In this document: in pieces, positions 27,726-36,048 of the stretch
How positions within the stretch are numbered: the first letter of the stretch is position 1
How the letters are laid out: each line of letters opens with the position of its first letter
Assembly (NCBI RefSeq): GCF_024586915.1
Contig: NZ_JANBVS010000005.1
Location: 310,001-374,000, forward strand
Direction of reading: 5' to 3'
Origin: Bradyrhizobium sp. SRS-191
GTDB taxonomy: Bacteria; Pseudomonadota; Alphaproteobacteria; Rhizobiales; Xanthobacteraceae
DNA: 64,000 nucleotides
Position numbers and translations under genes: made by a program
Notes under the pieces: generated by a model
What the model saw: the letters and a program-made list of their open reading frames with translations, nothing else
Databases searched by the model: none
What the model was told of the DNA's origin: nothing

Positions 27726-29171
27726 TTGTTAAAACCACCCGTTAAAATTTTCGTTGCCTATGGGCATGATCACCAGCTTCGAGATACGGTCTCAACTACT
27801 CTTGAGCGTCTCGCAAACCAGCTTGGCTTTCGCATCACAGTTAAAGTTGTGACCGATTCAATCGTCCGAACCGGGACAGGCGCAGTTGGCAGCGAAGTCC
27901 ATAAGACGCTCAAAGCGGTCGATGCAGCGATTATCCTTCTCACATCTGACGATTACGCGATCTCCAAAAATGAATTCAATCGAATCAAAGACGCATCAGC
28001 AGACGTCCGACTTGATGCAAACGAACTCATCAAACGGATGGAGCGACGATCGCGTCAGAACGTAGTGTATGAGATTGGATACCTAAATGCAAAGATTGGC
28101 CAAGAACGTTACTATGTAATAGCAGATGACGGCATTACCGCCTTCGCGAATTTGGGCGATGTTTTTAGAACCAAAAGCTTCGAGGGCAACATCGAACCAT
28201 TGCTCAAGGAATTTCTAACTGACCGACTTAAACTTAAACTTGAACAGCGCCCTCTCTATCAGACGTCACGAGAAATCGAATATTTCGACTTCATTGAAGA
28301 ACTAGAGAATCTTGACGATTCCGAGATACTCGACGACTTCGAGAACGAGTTCTCCGAACTATTGAACGACGACGACCGGATTCTATACATATACGAAAGA
28401 ATCGTATTTGATAGCTATTTTCAAGACTCAATCTGGTGGCGCAAGCAAATCTCGAAGATAAAAAGAAAATCCAAAGAACATCGACTGCTTGTATCGGGAC
28501 TCAATCTAGTTCAAGAGTACATTGCAAGCTGGCGACCTCCAGAGAAAAAAGATTACTCGAACATCCGATTGGTCGCCACCGAACTCAAAGCCAAGATCAC
28601 GGAAATTGAAGCGATTGGCGTCGCCCCAATAGCCAGAATTGTGCTCTATGATTACTTAGGTCTCGCCCTGGATAAATGCGCGCGACGATCAATCGAAATC
28701 GGAAACATCAATGACGCCATAACTGATTGGCGCCTCGCTATATCGGCGCTAGACGCGACGCTCACTCTCGCCGCAGAATTTGAGGATGAGCAGTTACCAC
28801 TTTGGCGAGGCTACGCCGCCTACAATAAAGCTCGAGTTCTTCGGCAATTGTCAGACCACGACAATTCAGTCGGAGCTGAATGGATGGCGACATTCCAAGA
28901 AGCAATTCGATTTCGCCACAAATGGACGCAAACCCCCGTTTTTTTGCCCAACATGGTCAAAGTTGGCCTGTTTACAGAGTACCTGCATGCCAAGGCCACT
29001 CGGATAGAAATGCGACAACCTGGCGAGATTGGTGACTTCGCCATCAGCGATGAATTCGTCACTGAGGCCAGGAAGGAGTTTGAAGAGTGGTTAGCGGGGC
29101 CAGACCAAAATCGGGTCCGCCTTGCCCGAAATGTCATTGACACATGGAATAAGCTGAATAGCAAAACATAG
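27726..29171 (+). CDS. TIR-like domain protein with helical C-terminal region (candidate defence effector)
   Basis: The 481-residue protein starts at TTG with GGGG 7 nt upstream; no ATG occurs nearby. Residues 1-150 match the predicted nucleotide-binding TIR-like family (PF10137): KIFVAYGHD at 7-15, VDAAIILLTSDDYA at 65-78 and RSRQNVVYEIGYLNAKIGQE at 108-127, where Glu116 is the likely catalytic NADase residue. The rest is acidic, then helical and TPR-like (for example SALDATLTLAAEFEDEQLPL and AAYNKARVLRQLSDHDNS), perhaps the sensing part. In CBASS this TIR domain is joined to STING; here neither STING nor a cyclase is adjacent. It stands alone in an AT-rich island. NAD-depleting anti-phage action is inferred, not shown. 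Confidence 0.8.
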   Translation: MLKPPVKIFVAYGHDHQLRDTVSTTLERLANQLGFRITVKVVTDSIVRTGTGAVGSEVHKTLKAVDAAIILLTSDDYAISKNEFNRIKDASADVRLDANELIKRMERRSRQNVVYEIGYLNAKIGQERYYVIADDGITAFANLGDVFRTKSFEGNIEPLLKEFLTDRLKLKLEQRPLYQTSREIEYFDFIEELENLDDSEILDDFENEFSELLNDDDRILYIYERIVFDSYFQDSIWWRKQISKIKRKSKEHRLLVSGLNLVQEYIASWRPPEKKDYSNIRLVATELKAKITEIEAIGVAPIARIVLYDYLGLALDKCARRSIEIGNINDAITDWRLAISALDATLTLAAEFEDEQLPLWRGYAAYNKARVLRQLSDHDNSVGAEWMATFQEAIRFRHKWTQTPVFLPNMVKVGLFTEYLHAKATRIEMRQPGEIGDFAISDEFVTEARKEFEEWLAGPDQNRVRLARNVIDTWNKLNSKT

Positions 29172-29312
29172 GCTGATAGGCGTCGCCGTAGTCCAACAAG
29201 GCACCCTACCAGTCTTTACATTACGCGGCGCGCACGCGGACCGGACGAGAATGGATTAAACACAGCATCCTCCCGCGCATTAATCTGATATGGCCCTATT
29301 TCCTTTGTTCGC

Positions 29313-31178
29313 ATGGCTTCGCTAGGGCTCATTGGCATGACCGTCGATCTTTTGAAGGACACCAAGTCCTATCCGCGGATGACGCGCTGGTTCAATCCGC
29401 TGCTTCTGATCAAGCTCCTCAACAACGTCGTCACCTCAGCGATGTTCGGCCAGTATGCCGACCGGCGCCTGATGGTCGCCGCGCTCGATACGGTGGCGCC
29501 CGAGGAGCACATGGCGCGCGCGACGGCGTTCGCGCGAGGGCTCAGCCCGACGACGAAGGGCCCCGTCTGGATCGACTTCGTCGCCGACCTCGGCGACGGC
29601 TTCGACAGCACCTATGCTGTCGCCTGCCTGCTCGCCCGCCAGACATTGGAGTTCGGCGGCGAAACTCTGCCGCGCGGCGAGATGCTGATCATGGGCGGCG
29701 ACGAGGTCTACCCGCTCGCCAATGCCCAGACCTACCGGAATCAACTGCGCAAGCCTTACCAATGGGCCTCTCCCGACCACGACAAGACCGACGACGACGG
29801 CGTTCCGTTGTTCGCGATCCCCGGCAATCATGACTGGTATGACGGGCTGGTGCAGTTCCTGGCCTATTTCACCCGGCCGACACCGACCCATTTCGGCTCG
29901 TGGCGGACGCAGCAGAAGCGCAGCTATTTCGCGATCCAGCTCACCGAGAGCTGGTGGCTGTGGGCGATGGACATCCAGCTCGCCGACAACATGGACCAGC
30001 CGCAGGCGGACTACTTCAAGCTCATCGCCCAGTCGGACCAGCTCAAGCCGGGATCGAAGATCATCCTGTGCACCGCGGAGCCTGGCTGGCTCTACACCGA
30101 CACCAATATGAGATCATGGGAAATCGTCGACTACGTCCTCGGCATTGCAAGGAAGGCCGACAAGGCGCTGACGATCCCGCTGCTGCTCTCCGGCGACACC
30201 CATCATTACAGCCGCTACCACGCTGAAGACGGCACGCAGTTCGTGACGTCGGGTGGCGGCGGCGCCTTCCTGCACCCGACCCACCAACTGGAGAAGAACG
30301 TCAGCGTGCGCTGGACCGGCACGAAGGTCCCGCTGACGCTCGCCGACAAGCCTGATGGCAAGGAGCCCGCCGTCTACCCGTCGATGCACACCAGCCGTGA
30401 GCTTCTCTGGCGCAATCTGTGGTTCGCGCTGACGAATTGGGATTTCTCGATCCTCATGGGCCTGGTGTATTTCGCCGTCGGCGTCCTGGTCGGTTTGCGC
30501 AACGAGATCGACATCTACGTTCTCGTGGCGCTGGCGTTCGGCGCAGGCATCATCGGCTACACGACGCGACAGGAGCACGTCTCGCTCGCCGACATCTTCA
30601 ACAAATGGCAGCGCCGTCACATCAGGACGGAGTTCGACGAGATCGACCGGGAAAACGTGCCGATCCAGTTCAAGAAGGCGCTGGTCGTCATCGGCACGAG
30701 CGTGCTGCACGCAGCCGCCCACATCGTCACCGCGCTGGCGGCCGCCATCTTCTTCAGGGAGATCAATGGCGATCCCTTTCCCGCGGGTCATCCCTGGTAC
30801 AGCGTCTGGACATGGCTCGGCCTGCTCGCATTGGAAATGGGCGCGGTCGGCTCCGTGCTCGGCAGCAGCTATTTCGGCCTCAACATGCTCATCACCTGCC
30901 GCTGGCTGCGGATGAACCGCAACGACGCCTTCAGCGCGCTGCGCATCGGCCACTACAACAATTTCCTCCGGCTGCGCATCGAAGGCGACGACGTCCAGGT
31001 CCACGCCATCGGCCTCGAGCGCGTGCCTGCGCGTCATGAATGGAGGGCGAACCCCGCCTGCCAGGCCGGCAATCCTGCACAGCCGCAATGGATTGCGGCG
31101 ACTCCCTTGCAGCCGCACCTGATCGAAAAATTCGTGGTCTCCGGCAGATCCGGGCCTGCGACGCGCCCCGAAGCCTGA
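29313..31178 (+). CDS. Membrane-anchored calcineurin-like metallophosphoesterase
   Basis: The 621-residue protein has a calcineurin-like phosphoesterase core: VADLGDGFDST, GGDEVYPLA, the metal and catalytic block IPGNHDWYDG and the C-terminal GDTHHYSRYH. These residues would hold two metal ions. After about residue 365 come four or so membrane helices (MGLVYFAVGVLVGL, LVALAFGAGIIGY, VLHAAAHIVTALAAAIFF, WLGLLALEMGAVGSVLG), then a soluble tail with LRIGHYNNFLRLRIEGDDVQ. The substrate is unknown. It is complete and GC-rich, so not part of the island, and is convergent with the SRPBCC-hydrolase gene. Confidence 0.85.
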   Translation: MASLGLIGMTVDLLKDTKSYPRMTRWFNPLLLIKLLNNVVTSAMFGQYADRRLMVAALDTVAPEEHMARATAFARGLSPTTKGPVWIDFVADLGDGFDSTYAVACLLARQTLEFGGETLPRGEMLIMGGDEVYPLANAQTYRNQLRKPYQWASPDHDKTDDDGVPLFAIPGNHDWYDGLVQFLAYFTRPTPTHFGSWRTQQKRSYFAIQLTESWWLWAMDIQLADNMDQPQADYFKLIAQSDQLKPGSKIILCTAEPGWLYTDTNMRSWEIVDYVLGIARKADKALTIPLLLSGDTHHYSRYHAEDGTQFVTSGGGGAFLHPTHQLEKNVSVRWTGTKVPLTLADKPDGKEPAVYPSMHTSRELLWRNLWFALTNWDFSILMGLVYFAVGVLVGLRNEIDIYVLVALAFGAGIIGYTTRQEHVSLADIFNKWQRRHIRTEFDEIDRENVPIQFKKALVVIGTSVLHAAAHIVTALAAAIFFREINGDPFPAGHPWYSVWTWLGLLALEMGAVGSVLGSSYFGLNMLITCRWLRMNRNDAFSALRIGHYNNFLRLRIEGDDVQVHAIGLERVPARHEWRANPACQAGNPAQPQWIAATPLQPHLIEKFVVSGRSGPATRPEA

Positions 31179-31285
31179 CCATGTCAAGGGCAATGGGACG
31201 AAATCAGCATGACGGCCGGCCCATCCCGCTCTATGCTGTGGCCGCTGCCGGTGGTAGCCGCGAGTTACGACTTATCTGTTCCGTG

Positions 31286-33184
31286 CTACGGCATGGAATA
31301 CCGGCGCGCCGGCAGCACTTTAGTTTGTCTTGCGAGGTCGCGTCCCGACGGGGCGAGGTCGGCAAGAGGACGCCGCAGCGGCAAGCGGAGTGCGGTCCGC
31401 AGTTCCGTGACGGCATCCGGTTCGAGCGACCGGTCCGTGTAGCGGCAGTGCGCGAAGCCCTTCGTCACCCGGAGCTTCACATCCTTGATCCACTCGCCGA
31501 AGCATGGCCGCAGCGGACCGGCGATCGGGTCGCCCGCGATCAGCCCCGTATAGGGAAAGTACAGGTTCGTCCAGCGCGTCAGAGCGAACAGCCCGCCATG
31601 ATGCGGCACCTGAACTGACCGGGTCCGACGCGGGCTTTGCTCGTCCTTGTAGGCATGGGTGAACGTGAACACCTTCCGAAAGATCCCTGCCGCCGGACTT
31701 GGAATTTGTTCGGTCTGCGGAGGACAGGTGGGAAAGGAACGCTCGCGAACAAGGTCGGCGAATTCGGTGGCCGCATCCAGGTTCAGCAGCCAGCGGGCAT
31801 GCGCGAGCGGCGAGCCCGCGGTGACGAAATCGCTGACGCGCCAGAGAAAGCCGTTACGCCGGTACTCCAGCCATGCGGCATGCTGCATCGACTGCACCTG
31901 ATCGACCCCGACGGCCCCGTCGTGAAGGGGACGCGGATTGAGAAGATCCTCGAGCGCCCGCAGCGCGCGGCTGCTGGTTGTCGGCACCGCCTCGCGGCTG
32001 CGGGCATGCCGTGCCCATGCATGGCTGAGGATGTCGTAGGCGATCACGCTGCCGAGGCTGTGGCCATAGACGATGATGCGCGCGTAGCGTCCGCCGTCGT
32101 GCAAGGCTTCGAGCAGCTTGGTGCCGGCCTCGCGGATTTCCTGCCGGCGCGCGATGTTCTCTGCCCGGGGCTCGAGGTAGCGCGCGGCGTCCCCGGCATA
32201 ACCGACGACGAACTCGTCGCGCAACGCCTTGAGCGCGAAGGAACCTATGGCCGGCAGCGCGACCAGCGTGCCGCCCGCAATGCCCTTGAGCCAGCCGGAC
32301 ACATCCAGCGTCATCAGCCACGCGAACGCGATGATCACGGGGACCAGCAGGATGCGGATCAGCCAGACGAGCCGGATCAACGTCGGCGGAATCCGCGAGT
32401 CGCGCGACAGGATCAGTCGCAGCATCCAGCCGTAGACCTGCGCGACGGTGGTGTCGCGGATCAGGTGCGCCCAATATAGTTCGTAGATGTCGGTGGTCGG
32501 CCGCGCCGCGTCGCTGCGAGGCACTGTGGCCACCCGCATCTCGAACAGCGGCGAGACATAGTCCGGCTTCACGAAGTGCAGATCGCCCGCATCAGGATCG
32601 AAGATGTTCGCGACGAACCCGCGCAACAATTGGCCGGGGCGCTGCTCGCCGATGCCGTGAACGACGATGACCGCTTGCCGATCGCGACGGCGGCTGCGCT
32701 CGGCCTGCACCAATATGCGACCTATTCTCGTCAGCGCGCCCTGCCAGGCCTCTAGGCTGGCGCGCAGTTCGGCTTCGCTTTCGATCCCGCTGTGCTGGAT
32801 GCGCAGCCGGGACGTGCCGTTCGGCCGCGGAGACAGCCGGAAGGCCACGCGTGCTTTGGCTGGCGCATCGTCCAATGCGACGATGATCTCGTAGCTGCGA
32901 TGTGGCGGCTGCCCCGCCGCCCTGACCGGCGCCGGATGCCAAGTCAGCGATGTGACTTGTCCACGTCCGGGCCCACCAGAACCGATCCACTGCGACCGTC
33001 GGTGGACGGTCGCGTCCGGCAGGAGGACGATCGCGTTTGACGTAGGAGAAAGCGTGCATCCGTCACCAAGCCAATGGCCGACGACGGCCGGCTCGAACAG
33101 ATATTCGGCGACTTCCGCCGTCGGATAAGGCAGTTCGAGCGCAACGCGGACCGACGGTCGCGGCAGAGCTGTCGTGACAGTCAC
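31286..33184 (-). CDS. SRPBCC-like domain fused to alpha/beta hydrolase (lipase-like)
   Basis: The N-terminal 150 residues resemble an AHSA1/SRPBCC ligand-binding fold (VALELPYPTAEVAEYLFEPA, VVGHWLGDGCTL, RIQHSGI). A linker leads to an alpha/beta hydrolase: VIVVHGIGEQRPGQLLRGF as the oxyanion region and the nucleophile elbow YGHSLGSVIAYDIL. Between them two hydrophobic stretches (LIRILLVPVIIAFAWLM, GGTLVALPAIGSFAL) suggest membrane contact. I start at GTG 33184, 7 nt after GGGGAG; a TTG at 33199 overlaps that site. Substrate unknown; esterase or lipase is inferred from the GHSLG motif. Confidence 0.75.
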   Translation of the reverse strand: MTVTTALPRPSVRVALELPYPTAEVAEYLFEPAVVGHWLGDGCTLSPTSNAIVLLPDATVHRRSQWIGSGGPGRGQVTSLTWHPAPVRAAGQPPHRSYEIIVALDDAPAKARVAFRLSPRPNGTSRLRIQHSGIESEAELRASLEAWQGALTRIGRILVQAERSRRRDRQAVIVVHGIGEQRPGQLLRGFVANIFDPDAGDLHFVKPDYVSPLFEMRVATVPRSDAARPTTDIYELYWAHLIRDTTVAQVYGWMLRLILSRDSRIPPTLIRLVWLIRILLVPVIIAFAWLMTLDVSGWLKGIAGGTLVALPAIGSFALKALRDEFVVGYAGDAARYLEPRAENIARRQEIREAGTKLLEALHDGGRYARIIVYGHSLGSVIAYDILSHAWARHARSREAVPTTSSRALRALEDLLNPRPLHDGAVGVDQVQSMQHAAWLEYRRNGFLWRVSDFVTAGSPLAHARWLLNLDAATEFADLVRERSFPTCPPQTEQIPSPAAGIFRKVFTFTHAYKDEQSPRRTRSVQVPHHGGLFALTRWTNLYFPYTGLIAGDPIAGPLRPCFGEWIKDVKLRVTKGFAHCRYTDRSLEPDAVTELRTALRLPLRRPLADLAPSGRDLARQTKVLPARRYSMP

Positions 33185-33691
33185 AGCCAATCTCCCCAAT
33201 CACCACGTCGCAGAACGGCACGACGGCGAGCCCACGACGGAGAGCCGCGTGCAGCAATACGGACGTTTGCAGCGCCGACCGCCATATCGCGGTCAGGGCG
33301 AGTTGCTACGAGACTACACCCAATGCAGGTCGGGCGGGAGCTTGCGGCGGAACTTTTTTGGCTCATGCCGTGCCATCGAGGTGGCAACGAACTCTTGCAG
33401 AGAATGACCATGGTCGCGACCATGATTGCGATGCAAACGACGCCGTTCACTCTGACCTGTTAGCGGCAACGTGATCGCACGCGAAGTATTGCGTATGTCG
33501 CCGATCGCTGACGCCATCGCGCGTCCAGGACGGACTACACTGCAGCGCGTCAGCGACAATGCTCGTAGGCGTGTCCGGAACCGCAGAGAGGCCGCCGAGT
33601 TGCAGAACAAGCGGAGGAGGACCACGCATTGAGCACCACGCGTCCACCACATCCCCGCTTCATTCGGCATGTCTTGGAAAGAGAGGCGACC
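33185..33691. other. Intergenic region with a 16-bp perfect palindrome
   Basis: About 500 nt between divergent genes with no coding frame I trust. It contains CATGGTCGCGACCATG at 33409-33424, a perfect 16-bp palindrome with no spacer, which could be a regulator site for either gene. Nothing else is recognised. Confidence 0.4.
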
Positions 33692-33961
33692 ATGAAAACA
33701 TCCCTTCTTCTTGCCGGCGCGTTGATCGTCGGTTCCTTGGCTCCGGCGCTCGCTGACGAGTACTACGTCGTGCAGGGACCGAGTCACCGCTGCACCATCA
33801 CCACCACCCGCCCCGCCGACCGCGAGGTCGTGACGCAGATCGGGCCGATGGCGTTCACCAGCCGCGTGGAGGCCGAGGATCGCATCAAGCAAACGAAGGT
33901 CTGCGAGGACGAAGGCACCGTCGGGAGCAGCAGCACCACCACGATCATCAAGGAGAAGTAG
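33692..33961 (+). CDS. Small secreted protein (89 aa)
   Basis: The product has a signal peptide (MKTSLLLAGALIVGSLAPAL, cleaved after ALA) and a short mature domain with two cysteines (HRCTI and KVCED) likely to form a disulfide. The start at 33692 follows GAGAGG and is preferred over the open frame reaching back to 33629. A hairpin terminator follows at 33997-34030. Comparable small exported proteins are frequent in Bradyrhizobium relatives; function unknown. Confidence 0.75.
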   Translation: MKTSLLLAGALIVGSLAPALADEYYVVQGPSHRCTITTTRPADREVVTQIGPMAFTSRVEAEDRIKQTKVCEDEGTVGSSSTTTIIKEK

Positions 33962-33996
33962 TCGGCGGCGGCTTCCTGGAATTCTCCGGGGATGTG

Positions 33997-34030
33997 AAAG
34001 GTCGTGCCCCTTCCAGGGGCGCGGCCTTTC
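33997..34030 (+). terminator. Probable intrinsic terminator
   Basis: A 14-bp stem with two G-T pairs (aaaggtcgtgcccc / ggggcgcggccttt) and loop ttcca, ending in a short T stretch, 35 nt after the small secreted protein gene. Confidence 0.6.
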
Positions 34031-34193
34031 TGATTCCGCGCGACACGTCAGAGACCACACTACTCGTCGCCCGGCGCGGTCTGCGCCGGATCATGCATCG
34101 ATCTCCCTTCCTGCAACCCGGTCGCAGCAACAGAGAGGTTGCGTTCCATGGCCGCCTTGAGTACGTCGCAGCTCTCGGCCGGATCAGGACATC

Positions 34194-35084
34194 ATGCTTT
34201 CGCAATCGCTCAAGCTCGCCGTCGGCAGTCTCGTGGTCGGGACCATCGTGCTCGGGCTGAAGTTTATCGCCTATTGGCTGACCGGCTCTGTTGCCCTCTA
34301 CTCCGACGCGGTCGAGAGCATCGTCAACGTCGTCACGGCGGTGGTCGCGCTGCTCGCGGTGCGCATTGCCGCCAAGCCGCCGGACGCGAATCACCCTTTC
34401 GGCCACCACAAGGTCGAGTACTTCAGCGCGGTGATCGAAGGCGTCATGATCGTCGTCGCGGCGCTGCTGATCATCCACGAGGCCTACGGCAATTTCCGCG
34501 ACCCGCAGCCGTTCTCGGCCCCGGTCGAGGGCCTGGCCGTCAATGGCTTCGCCAGCGTCGTCAATGCCGCCTGGTGCTGGCTGCTGATCACGCGAGGCAA
34601 GCGGCTGCGCTCGCCGGCGCTGGTGGCGGATGGCCGGCATCTCCTGACCGACGTCATCTCCTCGGGCGGTGTGGTGATCGGGCTCGGCCTCGCGGTGGTG
34701 CTGAAGCTGCCCATTCTCGATCCTGCCCTGGCCTTGCTCGTCGCGGTCAACATCCTGTGGTCCGGATGGCAGGTGCTGAAGGAATCGACCGGCGGGCTGA
34801 TGGACGAGGCCGTCTCCGACGCCACGCTCGCGCGCATCCGCCAGATCATCAGCGAGCACGCCGAGGGCGCGCTGGAGGCCCACGACGTCCGCACCCGCCA
34901 TGCCGGCAAGCTCACCTTCATCGAGTTTCACCTGGTCGTTCCCGGCGAGATGTCGGTCAACCAGGCGCATGAGATCTGCGACCGCATCGAAGCCGCCCTG
35001 CGCGAGGACGACGAGCACAGCTGGATCACCATCCACGTCGAGCCGGAAAACAAGGCCAAGCATTCCGGCGTGGTGGTGCTGTGA
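34194..35084 (+). CDS. Cation diffusion facilitator (CDF) metal transporter
   Basis: The 296-residue protein is a CDF exporter with six membrane helices. Metal-site residues are visible in helix 2 (ALYSDAVESIVNVVTA) and helix 5 (VADGRHLLTDVISSGG), and the HPFGHHKVEYFSAV loop after helix 2 is typical. The C-terminal cytosolic domain carries HDVRTRHAGKLTFIEFHLVV and ends with HIVE-like metal-binding positions (ITIHVEPE). Zn, Fe or Mn could be the substrate. It stands alone on the plus strand. Confidence 0.92.
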   Translation: MLSQSLKLAVGSLVVGTIVLGLKFIAYWLTGSVALYSDAVESIVNVVTAVVALLAVRIAAKPPDANHPFGHHKVEYFSAVIEGVMIVVAALLIIHEAYGNFRDPQPFSAPVEGLAVNGFASVVNAAWCWLLITRGKRLRSPALVADGRHLLTDVISSGGVVIGLGLAVVLKLPILDPALALLVAVNILWSGWQVLKESTGGLMDEAVSDATLARIRQIISEHAEGALEAHDVRTRHAGKLTFIEFHLVVPGEMSVNQAHEICDRIEAALREDDEHSWITIHVEPENKAKHSGVVVL

Positions 35085-35443
35085 CTGCGGCGCCCTGACA
35101 TGGGCATCAGCCTCCATGAGCCTCGCGCGACAGCCGCTGGTCGCCCCCTGAAGGCTCCAGCCGCCCACTGATGCAGCGCCGTCTGCCCGCGACGGCATGG
35201 CCGCAAACGCGGCCTGCGACAGTCTGTGACGGGGTGTCGCCAAGACTGCAACATGTTGCGGCAACGCTCATTTTCGCCCATTTTTCCGATTGACGGCAAC
35301 ACGGGGCGCTGAAATGGTGCCCCGGTTTTTGAGAGCCTGCCGGGCCGGATAGGCCGCTGCGCCGCATGCCGCGCAGCCAAGAACGGGCCATGGGGCGGTC
35401 GCAAGACGTTGGCGGCCGTTAAGACATTGGGGGAGGATCAGCG
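35085..35443. other. Region upstream of the TRAP genes: palindrome and terminator-like hairpin
   Basis: No gene is seen in this stretch of about 360 nt. It holds a perfect 12-bp palindrome GCAACATGTTGC (35248-35259) and a hairpin cggggcg/tgccccg (35302-35324) followed by a T-run at 35326-35330. The hairpin could end transcription of the CDF gene or attenuate the TRAP operon; the palindrome could be an operator. Confidence 0.45.
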
Positions 35444-36025
35444 TTGCAAGCGTTGCTGAAATTGAGCCGTGGGATCGATGGGTTTACCGCCTGGACCGGC
35501 AAGCGGCTGGCGTGGCTGATCCTGCTGGCCGTCATCATCTCGACCGTCAACGCCATCATCCGCAAGACGCTCGACACCTCGTCGAACTCCTGGCTGGAGC
35601 TGCAATGGGTGCTGTTCGCCGCAGTGTTCCTGCTGTGCTCGCCCTGGACCCTCCTCGACAACGAGCACATCCGCATCGACATCATCAATGCGATGATGCC
35701 GAAATGGCTGCGTGATACCATCGACGTCGTGGGTCACCTGCTGTTCCTGATGCCGCTCTGCATCGTCATGATCATCACCAGCGTGCCGTTCTTCCTGCGC
35801 TCGTTCGAGATCAACGAGCAATCCAGCAATGCCGGCGGCCTGCCGCAATGGCCGGCAAAATCCCTGATCATGATCGGCTTCGTTTTCCTGCTGGTGCAGG
35901 GCATCTCCGAGCTGATCAAGCGCATCGCCGTGATGCGCGGGCTCATTCCTGATCCGCACGCTGCGAAGTCCCACGGGATCGAAGCCGAGGTCGAGCACCT
36001 CGTCGAAGCGATCGAAAAGAAATAA
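35444..36025 (+). CDS. TRAP transporter small membrane subunit (DctQ)
   Basis: The 193-residue protein has four membrane helices with the family pattern, including SSNSWLELQWVLFAAVFLL (helix 2 with the conserved polar residues) and NEHIRIDIINAMMPKWLRD in the cytosolic loop. It is the small integral subunit of a TRAP importer driven by a sodium gradient. The TTG at 35444 is supported by GGGAGGA 7 nt upstream. The DctM gene follows after 23 nt. It resembles the mannitol/chloroaromatic class (COG4665). Confidence 0.88.
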   Translation: MQALLKLSRGIDGFTAWTGKRLAWLILLAVIISTVNAIIRKTLDTSSNSWLELQWVLFAAVFLLCSPWTLLDNEHIRIDIINAMMPKWLRDTIDVVGHLLFLMPLCIVMIITSVPFFLRSFEINEQSSNAGGLPQWPAKSLIMIGFVFLLVQGISELIKRIAVMRGLIPDPHAAKSHGIEAEVEHLVEAIEKK

Positions 36026-36048
36026 GCGGCGGGCTGGGGGATACTTCA

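Larger units (their letters stand above)
27540..29300. other. AT-rich island with one gene
   Basis: Base composition and codon choice change sharply just after the stop at 27528 and return to the GC-rich norm near 29300. The single gene inside uses many A- or T-ending codons (AAA, ATT, GAA, AAT), unlike every neighbour. No integrase, tRNA or clear flanking direct repeat is visible. This is a strong sign of recent horizontal acquisition. Confidence 0.7.

Noticed and set aside
27726-29171. CBASS, Thoeris or short-Argonaute operon around the TIR-like gene
   Set aside because: Both neighbours are GC-rich chromosomal genes unrelated to those systems; no cyclase, STING, ThsA or pAgo is present.
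35248-35259. GCAACATGTTGC and the similar CGTTGTCGCAACG at 39012-39024 as a shared operator of the TRAP genes
   Set aside because: The two share only GTTG/CAAC halves with different spacing, so a common regulator is not supported.
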